Position numbers and translations under genes: made by a program. Source: Bog-793 sp050013835 (GTDB taxonomy: Bacteria > Actinomycetota > Acidimicrobiia > Acidimicrobiales > Bog-793). From it: a stretch of 64,000 nucleotides of DNA. Shown here piece after piece: positions 34,143 to 42,364 of the stretch (position 1 is the first letter of the stretch; every line of letters begins with the position of its first letter). The stretch is from assembly GCA_050013835.1 (NCBI GenBank), contig JBEKEM010000006.1, positions 62,001 to 126,000 of the forward strand. The letters are read 5' to 3'. The notes under the pieces were generated by a model. It was not told the origin of the DNA and did not search any database. It saw only the letters and a list, made by a program, of their open reading frames with translations.

Positions 34143-36434
34143 GTGGACCGCTTGAACGGGGAGAAGTGCCGTCTCCGCATCCGGGTCGCGGGCATCGTCC
34201 AGGGGGTGGGCTTCCGGCCCTTCGTGCATGGTCTCGCCTCGTCGCTGAGCCTGGTCGGCATAGTCGGGAACAACCATGCCGGGGTGTTCATCGAGGTCGA
34301 GGGGAGCGCGGGCGCGCTGGAGGAGTTCCTCGGCAGGCTCGAGCGCGACGCCCCAGCCCTCGCGGTGATCGAGCACATCGAGGCCGAACAGATCGCGCCC
34401 GTTGGCGAGGACGGCTTTGTCATCGTCCCCAGTCAGTCTGGCGGCGAGCGTCAAACGCTGGTCTCCCCGGACACCGCCACGTGTGACGACTGCCTGCGCG
34501 AGCTGTTCGACCTGGCAGATCGGCGTTTCCGCTACCCCTTCATCAACTGCACGAACTGCGGCCCTCGCTTCACGATCATCCGCGACGTCCCCTACGATCG
34601 TCCGTTCACCACGATGGCCGGTTTCACCATGTGCGAGGCGTGTGAGCGCGAGTACCGGAACCCCCAGGATCGGCGTTTCCATGCCCAGCCCGTGTGCTGC
34701 CCCGCGTGCGGTCCGTCGCTCCGCTTGCTCGCCCGCGATGGCACGCCGATCAGAGGTGACCCCATCGACGCGGCGGCAGGCCTCCTCACGGCGGGAAAGG
34801 TTGTGGCAGTAAAGGGCCTCGGCGGTTACCACCTCGCGGTCATCGCCACCTCGGAAGCCGCTGCCGCGGCGCTGCGCTCGCGCAAGCACCGCGAGGACAA
34901 GCCATTTGCCGTCATGGTCCGGGACGTTGACACCGCGCGGGCACTCTGCGACGTGGGTGCCGAGGAGGAACGCGTCCTCTCGACCCCCCGCCGTCCCGTC
35001 GTGTTGCTCCGGCGGAAGCCTGGCGCGCAGGTGGCGCCCTCGGTGGCACCGGGCAACCGCTACCTGGGTCTCATCCTCCCTTACACCCCGCTCCACCACT
35101 TGCTCGCGGACAGGCTGGGCACGCCTTTCGTACTGACGAGCGGCAACAGCTCCGACGAGCCCATCGCATACCTCGACGACGACGCACTTGAGCGCTTGGG
35201 TCACATCGCGGATGCATTTCTCACCCATGACAGACCCATCCACATGCGGACGGACGACTCGGTGACACGTGTCGTCGGGAATCGGGAGAGGATCTTACGG
35301 CGCTCTCGCGGCTTCGCCCCAGAGCCGGCCGTGCTTCCCGCACCGTTGCGCCGACCGGTACTGGCGTGCGGCGCGGAGCTGAAAAACACCTTCTGCGTGG
35401 CCAAGGACCGCCGCGCGTTCGTCTCGCACCACATCGGGGACTTGGAGAACTACGAGACCCTGCGTGCTTTCCGGCAGGGCATCGAACACTTTACGCGACT
35501 ATTTGACGTCCACCCGGAGGTGGTAGCCCACGACCTGCATCCCGAGTACCTCTCAACCAAGTACGCCATGGAACTTGTCGATCTCGACACGGTTGCCGTC
35601 CAGCACCATCACGCGCATGTGGCAGCGTGTCTCGCCGAAAACGGGGAGACAGGGCCGGTGATCGGTGTTGCCTTCGACGGACTCGGCCTGGGGACCGACG
35701 GTTCGATGTGGGGCGGCGAGTTCCTGATCGCCGACCTGGTCTCGTTCGAGCGCGTCGGCCATCTCCAGCAGCTTCCGATGCCGGGAGGCGCCGCGGCGGT
35801 CAAAGAACCCTGGCGGATGGCGGCGGTATACCTCGACGCCGCCTTCGAGGGTCAACCACCGTCAGGGCTGGGGGTGGCGCGGAGCCACGAGAACCTGTGG
35901 GAGCAGGTCCTCCGAGTGGCCCATCACGGAACGAACAGCCCGATGACGTCGAGTGCGGGACGATTGTTCGACGCCATCGGGGCGATCGTCGGCGTCCGTG
36001 GTCGGGTCAACTACGAGGGACAAGCGGCAGTCGAGCTGGAGCAGCTCGCCGACCCCACCGAGACCTCCACCTACCGGATCGCACTCGACGGGGCCGAACC
36101 GTTCCGCCTTCCGGGGGTCGACCTCGTGCGCGCCGTGGTGGGTGATCTTCAGCGCGGCACTGATCCGCGGGTCGTGGCCGCCCGGTTCCACAATGGTCTG
36201 GGCGACGCGGTCGTGGAGGCGTGCGCACGGGTCCGGGGGTCGACGGGGCTCACGAGCGTGGCGCTGTCGGGTGGCGTCTTCCAGAACGTCCTGTTCACGG
36301 CGCGGGTCTCGGCCGGACTGGGCCGCGAAGGGTTCCGCGTGCTGGCGCACTCGCGGTTTCCACCGAACGATGGGGGAATCAGTCTGGGCCAGGCCGTCGT
36401 CGCGGGAGCCCGCGATGACGCGGGGATGCTCTGA
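34143..36434 (+). CDS. hypF: Carbamoyltransferase HypF (NiFe hydrogenase maturation)
   Basis: HypF makes a carbamoyl group from carbamoyl phosphate and ATP and passes it to HypE, providing the cyanide ligands of NiFe hydrogenases. The 763 residues show all four parts. An acylphosphatase-like domain (about 8-95, GIVQGVGFRPFVHG) comes first. Two zinc fingers of the form CxxC-x18-CxxC follow (CDDC...CTNC and CEAC...CPAC, about 115-200). Then come a YrdC-like domain (about 205-390, KHREDKPFAVMV) and a Kae1-like ATPase domain with VQHHHAHVAACLAENG. The length is typical. The start is GTG. It faces hypE, with which it is convergent (62 bp apart), rather than sharing an operon. Confidence 0.95.
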   Translation: MDRLNGEKCRLRIRVAGIVQGVGFRPFVHGLASSLSLVGIVGNNHAGVFIEVEGSAGALEEFLGRLERDAPALAVIEHIEAEQIAPVGEDGFVIVPSQSGGERQTLVSPDTATCDDCLRELFDLADRRFRYPFINCTNCGPRFTIIRDVPYDRPFTTMAGFTMCEACEREYRNPQDRRFHAQPVCCPACGPSLRLLARDGTPIRGDPIDAAAGLLTAGKVVAVKGLGGYHLAVIATSEAAAAALRSRKHREDKPFAVMVRDVDTARALCDVGAEEERVLSTPRRPVVLLRRKPGAQVAPSVAPGNRYLGLILPYTPLHHLLADRLGTPFVLTSGNSSDEPIAYLDDDALERLGHIADAFLTHDRPIHMRTDDSVTRVVGNRERILRRSRGFAPEPAVLPAPLRRPVLACGAELKNTFCVAKDRRAFVSHHIGDLENYETLRAFRQGIEHFTRLFDVHPEVVAHDLHPEYLSTKYAMELVDLDTVAVQHHHAHVAACLAENGETGPVIGVAFDGLGLGTDGSMWGGEFLIADLVSFERVGHLQQLPMPGGAAAVKEPWRMAAVYLDAAFEGQPPSGLGVARSHENLWEQVLRVAHHGTNSPMTSSAGRLFDAIGAIVGVRGRVNYEGQAAVELEQLADPTETSTYRIALDGAEPFRLPGVDLVRAVVGDLQRGTDPRVVAARFHNGLGDAVVEACARVRGSTGLTSVALSGGVFQNVLFTARVSAGLGREGFRVLAHSRFPPNDGGISLGQAVVAGARDDAGML

Positions 36435-36496
36435 GGCAGTTCCGGGGTGACGTCGTCGTGACCGCGAGCGCCGTTGTCCCTTCCCTGACGGGATGC

Positions 36497-37570
36497 TCAA
36501 CAGATCCTTGGCAACGGGTCACCGACGAGCATGTCGACGACGCGCGTGCCGCCGAACTCCGTGTTCAACAGCACGAGCCCGGGCGGATCGGCGGTTATGT
36601 GGCCGACGAGCGTGGCGCTCTCGGTTAAGGCGTGCGTCCGCAACGCCTTCAGGGCGGCGTCGGCCTGCACGCTGTCGACGACGGCGACAAAACGGCCCTC
36701 ACAGGCCACATAGAGGGGGTCGATGCCCAGGATCTCGGACGCCCCCCGCACCTCCGGCCGGACCGGAACTCTCAGCTCGTCCAGGACGACGGCGACATTC
36801 GAAGCCTGGGCTATCTCGTTGCAGATGGTGGCGACCCCGCCCCTCGTGGCGTCGCGGATGCAGCGCGTCCCCGGCGCGGCGTCGAGGAGCAGGGCGATGG
36901 GTTCGGTGAGCGGCGCGGTGTCGGAGCTTAGGTCGGTCTCAATGCCGAGCTCGTCGCGTGCGAGCATGATCGCTATTCCGTGGTCGCCGATCGGCCCGGA
37001 GACAACCACGGCGTCACCCGGGCGCGCTCGCGTTGCCGACAGTTGCACCTCACGCTCGAACAGGCCGATCCCCGCGGTGTTCACGAAGCAGCCATCGGCC
37101 TTCCCCCGCTGCACAACCTTCGTGTCCCCGGTTACGACCTGTACTCCCGCCCGTTCGGCAGCCGCGGCCATGGACGCGACGATCCTGCGCAGGTCCTTGA
37201 TCGGGAACCCTTCCTCGAGGATGAAGCCAGCGGACAGGTAGAGCGGCCGCGCTCCGGTGACGGCGAGGTCGTTCACCGTGCCATTCACCGCGAGGTCGCC
37301 GATGTCGCCGCCGCGGAAGAACAGCGGCGAGACCACAAAGGAGTCGGTGGTGAAGGCGAGACGAGACCCATCGAGGTCCAAGGTTGCCGCGTCTTCCAGC
37401 GGCTCCAGAAGGGGGTTGCGGAAGGCCTTCAAGAACAGCTCCTCGACAAGGCCGTGCGCGGCCCTTCCCCCCGCGCCGTGCGACGACGTGATCCGCTGGT
37501 CGTCGGTGATCCGCGGCTTGCGCCGGCGGAACTCGTCGATCCTCTGCAGAACTCGCCGCTCGTCCGTCAC
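36497..37570 (-). CDS. hypE: Carbamoyl dehydratase HypE
   Basis: HypE receives the carbamoyl group from HypF on its C-terminal cysteine and dehydrates it to a thiocyanate with ATP. The 357-residue protein belongs to the PurM-like fold (HGAGGRAAHGLVEE, TTDSFVVSPLFFRGGDIGDLAVNGT, ATRGGVATICNEIA) and ends in PRIC, so the essential terminal Cys is present. The GTG start overlaps the hypD stop (GTGA), and the genes run hypC-hypD-hypE. A segment, VVTGDTKVVQRGKADG, matches the family nucleotide-binding region. Confidence 0.96.
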   Translation of the reverse strand: MTDERRVLQRIDEFRRRKPRITDDQRITSSHGAGGRAAHGLVEELFLKAFRNPLLEPLEDAATLDLDGSRLAFTTDSFVVSPLFFRGGDIGDLAVNGTVNDLAVTGARPLYLSAGFILEEGFPIKDLRRIVASMAAAAERAGVQVVTGDTKVVQRGKADGCFVNTAGIGLFEREVQLSATRARPGDAVVVSGPIGDHGIAIMLARDELGIETDLSSDTAPLTEPIALLLDAAPGTRCIRDATRGGVATICNEIAQASNVAVVLDELRVPVRPEVRGASEILGIDPLYVACEGRFVAVVDSVQADAALKALRTHALTESATLVGHITADPPGLVLLNTEFGGTRVVDMLVGDPLPRIC

Positions 37571-38691
37571 GTCTCACCCACCCGGACCCGCCGTCGGCTT
37601 AAGCGGCCATAGTTGTAGTACGCGGCGCATGCTCCCTCGGTCGACACCATGCACGTGCCGATAGGTGTTTCCGGGGTGCACGCAGTGCCGAAGACCTTGC
37701 ACTCCCACGGCTTGATCGCGCCCTTCAGGACCTCGCCGCATTGGCAGACCTTGGCGTCGGCCACCCGTACTCCGGGGAGATCGAAGATCCGCTCGGCGTC
37801 GAAGGCCGCGTATCGTTCCCGCAGCGCCAACGCGGAGTGCGGGATGAAGCCGAGGCCGCGCCACTCGAAGGTAGGACGGAGCTCCATGACTTCGTCGATC
37901 ACGTCGAGCGCGGCGGCGTTGCCCCCCCAAGGCACCACGCGGGTGTACTGGTTTTCGACCTGGGCGCGGCCCTCGTGCAATTGCATCAGCAGCATGTAGA
38001 TCGCTTGGAGAACATCGAGCGGTTCGAATCCCGCCACCACGAACGGCTTGCCATGGTCTGTGGCGACGAACTCGTAAGGCCGACAGCCGATCACGGTCGA
38101 GACGTGCCCGGGGCCGATCAGGCCGTCGAGACGCAGGTCCGGCAATTCCAGGATCGCTTTGATCGCCGGGATGACGCTCACGTGATTGCAGAAGACGGCG
38201 AAGTTCTGGAGCGCCTCCCGAGAGGCGCGAAGCACCGTCATTGCCGTCGACGGTGTCGTGGTCTCAAAGCCGATAGCCATGAAGACCACACGTTTGTCCG
38301 GGTTGTCGCGCGCGATCTTCAGCGAATCAAGAGGCGAATACACCATTCGGATGTCGGTGCCACGAGCGTTCGCGTCCAGAAACGACCCCGTGCTGCCGGG
38401 CACGCGCATCAGGTCCCCGAACGAGGTCATGATCACACCGTCTTGCTGCGCGATCCGGATGGCGTCGTCCACACGCCCCGTCGGGATCACACACACGGGA
38501 CATCCCGGACCGTGGACCAGGGTGACCGTCTCGGGTAAGTAGTCCTCGAGGCCGTGCTTGTAGATCGTGTGGGTGTGACCCCCGCAGATCTCCATCAGCT
38601 TGTACTCCCGCCCCCGTTCGCAGAGGGCGGCTATCTCAGCGGAGAGGGCCTGGGCTTTAGCCTGGTCGCGGAACTCGTCGACGAAGCGCAC
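37567..38691 (-). CDS. hypD: Hydrogenase maturation factor HypD
   Basis: HypD is an iron-sulfur protein that, with HypC, is the scaffold for Fe(CN)2CO assembly. The 374 residues show the invariant motifs MEICGGHTHTIYKHGL, GPGCPVCVIP, and the C-terminal cluster cysteines in CQCGEVLKG and GTACTPETPIGTCMVSTEGAC. The length equals typical HypD. The GTG at 38691 is preferred because the conserved N-terminus FVDEFRD follows at once and it lies 13 bp after the hypC stop. Confidence 0.96.
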   Translation of the reverse strand: MRFVDEFRDQAKAQALSAEIAALCERGREYKLMEICGGHTHTIYKHGLEDYLPETVTLVHGPGCPVCVIPTGRVDDAIRIAQQDGVIMTSFGDLMRVPGSTGSFLDANARGTDIRMVYSPLDSLKIARDNPDKRVVFMAIGFETTTPSTAMTVLRASREALQNFAVFCNHVSVIPAIKAILELPDLRLDGLIGPGHVSTVIGCRPYEFVATDHGKPFVVAGFEPLDVLQAIYMLLMQLHEGRAQVENQYTRVVPWGGNAAALDVIDEVMELRPTFEWRGLGFIPHSALALRERYAAFDAERIFDLPGVRVADAKVCQCGEVLKGAIKPWECKVFGTACTPETPIGTCMVSTEGACAAYYNYGRLSRRRVRVGET

Positions 38692-38704
38692 CTGCTGAGC
38701 GACC

Positions 38705-38977
38705 CTATTTGATGTCTGAGTCGGCAAGCGCCCGCAGCTCGTCGCGGTACGCCTGTCCCACATTCTCCAAGTACGAGAGCGTGAGCTTCGCCTCTTCCTC
38801 GTCGATCTTGGACAGGGCGAAGCCGACGTGGACGAGAACCCAATCGCCCGGGTGCACGGCTTCGTCCTCGATCAGCGCGACGTTAACGACGCGTCGCACG
38901 CCGCTCACATCCACCGTGGCGAGACCCGACCCGTCCTGCGCGATCGCGACGATCTCTCCGGGGATTCCCAGGCACAT
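38705..38977 (-). CDS. hypC: HypC/HybG/HupF-family hydrogenase chaperone
   Basis: This 90-residue protein starts MCLGIPGEIV, the canonical HypC N-terminus whose Cys2 binds the iron centre. It carries Fe(CN)2CO from HypD to the hydrogenase large subunit. The ATG is certain because Cys2 must directly follow the start Met; a GGAG site precedes it. It is followed by hypD after 13 bp and preceded by a second HypC-like gene after 4 bp. Confidence 0.95.
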   Translation of the reverse strand: MCLGIPGEIVAIAQDGSGLATVDVSGVRRVVNVALIEDEAVHPGDWVLVHVGFALSKIDEEEAKLTLSYLENVGQAYRDELRALADSDIK

Positions 38978-38981
38978 GGAG

Positions 38982-39215
38982 CTACCCCGCTCTCCTCGAG
39001 GCGACCGCAATCGCCTCCTTGGCATGCAGGAGGACCGCGTCACCGACACCCACGTCGACCAGGGCCGTGCTCGCCACCTCCACGCCCTGGTCTGTCTCCA
39101 ATACGGCAAGGTCGTCGTTGAGCAGCTCGATCACGCGCGCCACGACAACCTGGTCGGAGCAGGTAAGACACACATCGTCGCGGCAGGGTCGTTCCATTTC
39201 GGAGGATGCAACCAT
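38982..39215 (-). CDS. Second HypC-like protein
   Basis: This 77-residue protein has the HypC-type beta-barrel pattern (VVVARVIELLNDDLAVLETDQG, then VGDAVLLHAKEAIAV) but no Met-Cys start. Instead it has an internal CLTCSDQ motif near residue 15 and another Cys at residue 11. Such HypC paralogues occur in hydrogenase gene sets beside classical HypC and may serve a different large subunit or bind metal or ligand differently. The ATG at 39215 is inferred from the length; in-frame starts upstream would give up to 117 residues. It is the first gene of the hypC2-hypC-hypD-hypE operon. Confidence 0.75.
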   Translation of the reverse strand: MVASSEMERPCRDDVCLTCSDQVVVARVIELLNDDLAVLETDQGVEVASTALVDVGVGDAVLLHAKEAIAVASRRAG

Positions 39216-40067
39216 ATCGCTTCCTTCCCCCAGGTCCTCCCCGGGGCTGAGGCTCGAGACTGTGGCGACAGGCTTGCCTGGACGCAAGCTCGGGGGACGC
39301 CGTCGTGCGAGTAGCTGGCCCACTTGCCAGCTCACGACTTGTTGCGTGCGATTCCCGGTCGGAACAACCGTCCATCCCGAACTCGACGCGCGCAGGCCAC
39401 GTCGATCTGCCCAGAGGTCACCGGTGTGGGCGATCTCGGTGGGCGTGAGCCTGGCGACAGCCGGTCGACGGTGACGTTGGCCTGCTAGAGCCAGTTGGGA
39501 ACAGTGGTTCGACGAACCCGGAATTGGGTCGCGAGTTGGTGCACGAAATCACGATGCACACAGGGGTCGACCCGGTCCTTCTTGGCCGCCCACACGGAGC
39601 CGGAGTCACTGCGCTGCGGATCCGCCTGAGGAGTCTCCCGAGCCGGGTCCTCGTGCGCCGGTCAGTGCGGTGGGCTTCTTGGCCTCCGCCAACAGGTTCG
39701 AGCGTCGCCCGCCCGTCCCTGTCGGTGGCGCCGCAGAACACCCGGCTGCTGCGGACAGATCTCGCTCGGTCACAAGTAAGCTCATCGCGCGGCTCGCCTC
39801 GCGTCGTGGCCCTGGTTCGAGTCGATTTCCCCCGCTCCCTCTCTTCGTTGTCGACGGCCTGGGCTTACCGCGGACTAGAAGCTCCTGCCCGGGCGAATCT
39901 CCAGCCCCGACATCTCCGGCTCGACCGGCGCGGTGCAGGCAACGGGACCCCGGCGGTTCGGCGCCGGCCAGGATGCGCGGCAGGAGGCGTGCGGCTCGGC
40001 GTCGTGCCTAGATTCGTCCGTGCAATCCCCACGGATAGGCATCGCACCACAAGGGAGACGAAGCGTC
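39216..40067. other. Gene-poor stretch upstream of the hyp operon
   Basis: These 852 bases contain no supportable gene. The left end should hold the promoter of the hyp operon on the minus strand and the right end that of the lipoprotein gene. A short minus-strand segment (about 39485-39620) encodes a helix-turn-helix-like string QLATQFRVRRTTV followed by a stop, which may be a decayed recombinase or transposase fragment but is too short to call. Codon use looks mixed, consistent with decayed DNA. Confidence 0.4.
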
Positions 40068-40475
40068 ATGGATGTTGCTCCACGGACAGGTATCCGGACG
40101 CGGCACGGGAGACGGATTTGGCTGACGTGGAGGCACGCGCGTGTCGTGCTGGGAACGGCGGTTCTTGCTGTCGCCATCAGCGGCTGCGGCCAAGGCGCAT
40201 TCTCTCCCACGCCGTCCCAGGTTTCTCGGTTCGTCACGCTCGCACGCACTGTCGATCCCGCGCTGTCGAGTGTCACCAAGCCTGCCTTGAGCAAGTCAGG
40301 CGTTCTGGCATGCGATCAGCTTGATCGCGGTCGAAGTGTGAAAGTCGTGGCGGCACTCATGGGGATCGCGATCCCCGTGCGGGCGGTGGTGGGAATCCTC
40401 GCGGCGGCGGGGGTCGTGTACTGCCCCGGTCATGGCCACGCCATCGCTGAATGGATCTCGACGTCGAAGCCGTGA
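40068..40475 (+). CDS. DUF732-like secreted lipoprotein
   Basis: This is a 135-residue lipoprotein. A basic N-terminus (RTRHGRRIWLTWRHAR) is followed by a hydrophobic stretch VVLGTAVLAVAISGC, whose Cys is a lipobox acylation site near residue 43. The mature part ends with a pattern typical of DUF732 proteins of mycobacteria and relatives: one Cys in VLACDQLDRG and a late YCPGHGHAI. The two cysteines probably form a disulfide outside the membrane. No function is established. The ATG has a GGGAGAC site 8 nt upstream; longer starts do not fit the signal sequence. Confidence 0.75.
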   Translation: MDVAPRTGIRTRHGRRIWLTWRHARVVLGTAVLAVAISGCGQGAFSPTPSQVSRFVTLARTVDPALSSVTKPALSKSGVLACDQLDRGRSVKVVAALMGIAIPVRAVVGILAAAGVVYCPGHGHAIAEWISTSKP

Positions 40476-40677
40476 TCGGAGCCGCTCGGTGTCCAAGCCC
40501 TCCGATGAGCCAGACGTCGTTCCAGCTCGCGCTCAAGGACGCGACCAATGAACGCGGTTGTCCGCGTCCCTGGTGAGCGCGGACCACTGGCCAACTCCCT
40601 CGAGGCCGAGACGGGCCGCTCGCCATGCCTCGTGCTGATAATCCCGGTTCCCGATCACCGGCGGAGGAACGACCGGG

Positions 40678-41319
40678 TCACCTCGGGCACTGGTGACGCA
40701 GCTCCGCCGCGGCGGCGCGCGGGTCACGGCAGGCACAGATCGCCGCGACCACTGCGATCCCTTGGGCCCCGACGGCAAAGAGCCCTGCGGCACGTTCTGC
40801 CGTGATGCCACCGATCGCGACGCACGGCACGGACGACAGCTCGCAGACGGTGCGCAGCTGGTCGACCCCCATCGGCCGCGCCGCGTCGGCCTTCGTCGGG
40901 GTGGCGAAGATCGGTCCGACCCCGAGGTAGTCGGCCGTGCCGGACGGCAGGGCGGCTGCCGCGCGTGCTTCGGCGATGTTCGTGACGGACCACCCGATGA
41001 TGAGCTCCGGCCCGGCGATCGCGCGCGCCACATCGACAGGGAGGTCCGACTGGCCGAGGTGAACACCGTCGGCCCCTGCCCCGAGCGCCACGTCGAGGCG
41101 GTTGTTCACGAGCAGGCAGACTTCCGTGCCGGCGAGGACGTCGCGCAGTTCGAAAGCCATATCGAGGAGCTCCCGTGTCGTCGCGCGGTTGTCCCGGAGC
41201 TGCACCGCGGTCACGCCACCCGCGACTGCCTCCGCAACCGTCGCGGCCACGCCCCGATCGCCGCAGGCATCAGCATCCGTGACGAGGTAGAGGGTCGGGT
41301 CCAGCTGGCGCCGGCTCAC
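40678..41319 (-). CDS. thiE: Thiamine-phosphate synthase
   Basis: ThiE joins hydroxymethylpyrimidine diphosphate and hydroxyethylthiazole phosphate to thiamine phosphate. The 213-residue TIM-barrel shows YLVTDADACGDRG, VQLRDN, VNNRLDVALGAGADGVHLGQSD, YLGVGPIFATPTK and AIGGI, all in order. The GTG start overlaps the thiM stop (GTGA), so it is co-translated with thiM under the upstream TPP riboswitch. Confidence 0.95.
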   Translation of the reverse strand: MSRRQLDPTLYLVTDADACGDRGVAATVAEAVAGGVTAVQLRDNRATTRELLDMAFELRDVLAGTEVCLLVNNRLDVALGAGADGVHLGQSDLPVDVARAIAGPELIIGWSVTNIAEARAAAALPSGTADYLGVGPIFATPTKADAARPMGVDQLRTVCELSSVPCVAIGGITAERAAGLFAVGAQGIAVVAAICACRDPRAAAAELRHQCPR

Positions 41320-42116
41320 GACAGTCGTGGTCTCGCGCCGCGGGTGAGCGCGTCGAGCGCGTCCATCAACGCGACACCGAACGTGCCCGTTCCGGGATCG
41401 TTGCGCGCCGCGCACTCGCCGGCGGCTTTGAACACCGCCGAGGCGGCCGCCGCCGCAAACAGGACGTCGTCGTCGACCGCCACGAACGCCGCGACGAGCG
41501 CCCCCAGCGCGCAGCCGGTCCCCGTGATCCGTGTCAGCAACGCACTCCCGCCGGGGACCTCGATCACGTTGATCCCGTCCGTCACGTAGTCCACGAGGCC
41601 GCTCACGGCCACAACGCAACTGCGGGCGCGGGCGAGAACGGTCGCCGATCCGAGCGCCTCGTCGGACTGCGCGAGGGAGTCGACGCCCCGGCCCCCGAAC
41701 TCCGACCCGGCGAGGCTCATCACCTCGGAGGCGTTCGCCCGCACGACCGAGGGATGCAGGTCGAGGAGCTCCCCGGCGAATACCGTGCGAGGGCCGAGCA
41801 CACCGACCGCCACCGGATCGAACACCCATGGGCGCCCGTGATCGTGCGCGGCGGTGGCCGCGGCGCGCATCGCAACCTCCCGTTCAGCTGAGAGTGTGCC
41901 GAGATTGATGAGGACTGCCGAAGCCACCGCCGTGAACTCAGCTGATTCCTTCGCGTTCTCGACCATCGCGGGCGAGGCGCCCACGGCGAGCAGCGCATTA
42001 GCGGTGAATTGGGCCACAACGATGTTCGTCAGGCACTGGACGAGCGGTCGCTGTTCGCGGACCTCGCATAATTCGGCCGCAACACGCGGGTCGGACCAGG
42101 TCAGCTCGGTATGCAT
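41316..42116 (-). CDS. thiM: Hydroxyethylthiazole kinase
   Basis: ThiM phosphorylates hydroxyethylthiazole, a salvage step for thiamine. The 266-residue ribokinase-fold protein has the family N-terminus (PLVQCLTNIVVAQFTANALLAVGASPAM), WVFDPVAVG, RANASEVMSL, and the catalytic ITGTGCALGA with Gly-x-Gly-Cys near residue 200. The ATG follows directly after a TPP riboswitch. No thiC, thiD or thiG is nearby, so this locus serves salvage. Confidence 0.95.
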   Translation of the reverse strand: MHTELTWSDPRVAAELCEVREQRPLVQCLTNIVVAQFTANALLAVGASPAMVENAKESAEFTAVASAVLINLGTLSAEREVAMRAAATAAHDHGRPWVFDPVAVGVLGPRTVFAGELLDLHPSVVRANASEVMSLAGSEFGGRGVDSLAQSDEALGSATVLARARSCVVAVSGLVDYVTDGINVIEVPGGSALLTRITGTGCALGALVAAFVAVDDDVLFAAAAASAVFKAAGECAARNDPGTGTFGVALMDALDALTRGARPRLS

Positions 42117-42117
42117 A

Positions 42118-42210
42118 GGAGACGTTCCTTCGCTCGTGCGAACGAGATCAGGTTCAACAGGTATCTCTCAGCCCTGTGGGACCGGGCACCCTGCGCCGGG
42201 TCCACACTAC
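42118..42210 (-). promoter_or_regulatory. TPP riboswitch (THI element)
   Basis: On the minus strand the leader of thiM contains GGGTGCCCGG, CTGAGA and ACCTGTTGAACCTGATC, then the stem CTCGTTCGCACGAG and GGAACG, matching the conserved core of the thiamine-pyrophosphate riboswitch. It sits only a few bases before the thiM start codon, so it probably controls translation initiation by hiding the ribosome binding site when TPP is bound. The outer limits are approximate. Confidence 0.92.
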
Positions 42211-42339
42211 CCAGCTGTCCCCGGGCGGATTCATCCAGACGCTGGGACGGCGGAGAATGCCCACGGCGCCAGCACCCGGACACCTCGGGACGGGTCGAAA
42301 TCAGGGGGCGGGAACCGCGCTCCGAGATGGCGAGTCGAA

Positions 42340-42354
42340 CTTATTATGAGTAAG
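42340..42354 (+). promoter_or_regulatory. Candidate MarR operator/promoter
   Basis: CTTATTATGAGTAAG is an imperfect 15-bp inverted repeat in an AT-rich patch 10 bp before the MarR GTG. It contains TATTAT, a good -10 element, which would place transcription start within about 10 bases of the GTG, so the mRNA may be almost leaderless. MarR binding here would block its own operon. Confidence 0.5.
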
Positions 42355-42364
42355 ACTCAGTGTC

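Noticed and set aside
33636..35243. Long minus-strand open frame of 535 codons over the tRNA and hypF
   Set aside because: It lies antisense to hypF, which has complete family motifs, and runs through the tRNA. It is a GC-rich shadow frame.
39485..39620. Minus-strand helix-turn-helix-like string (QLATQFRVRRTTVPNWL then stop) resembling recombinase or transposase DNA-binding ends
   Set aside because: Only about 20 residues look convincing, an upstream stop limits the frame, and no catalytic part is present. Listed only as a hint of decayed mobile DNA.
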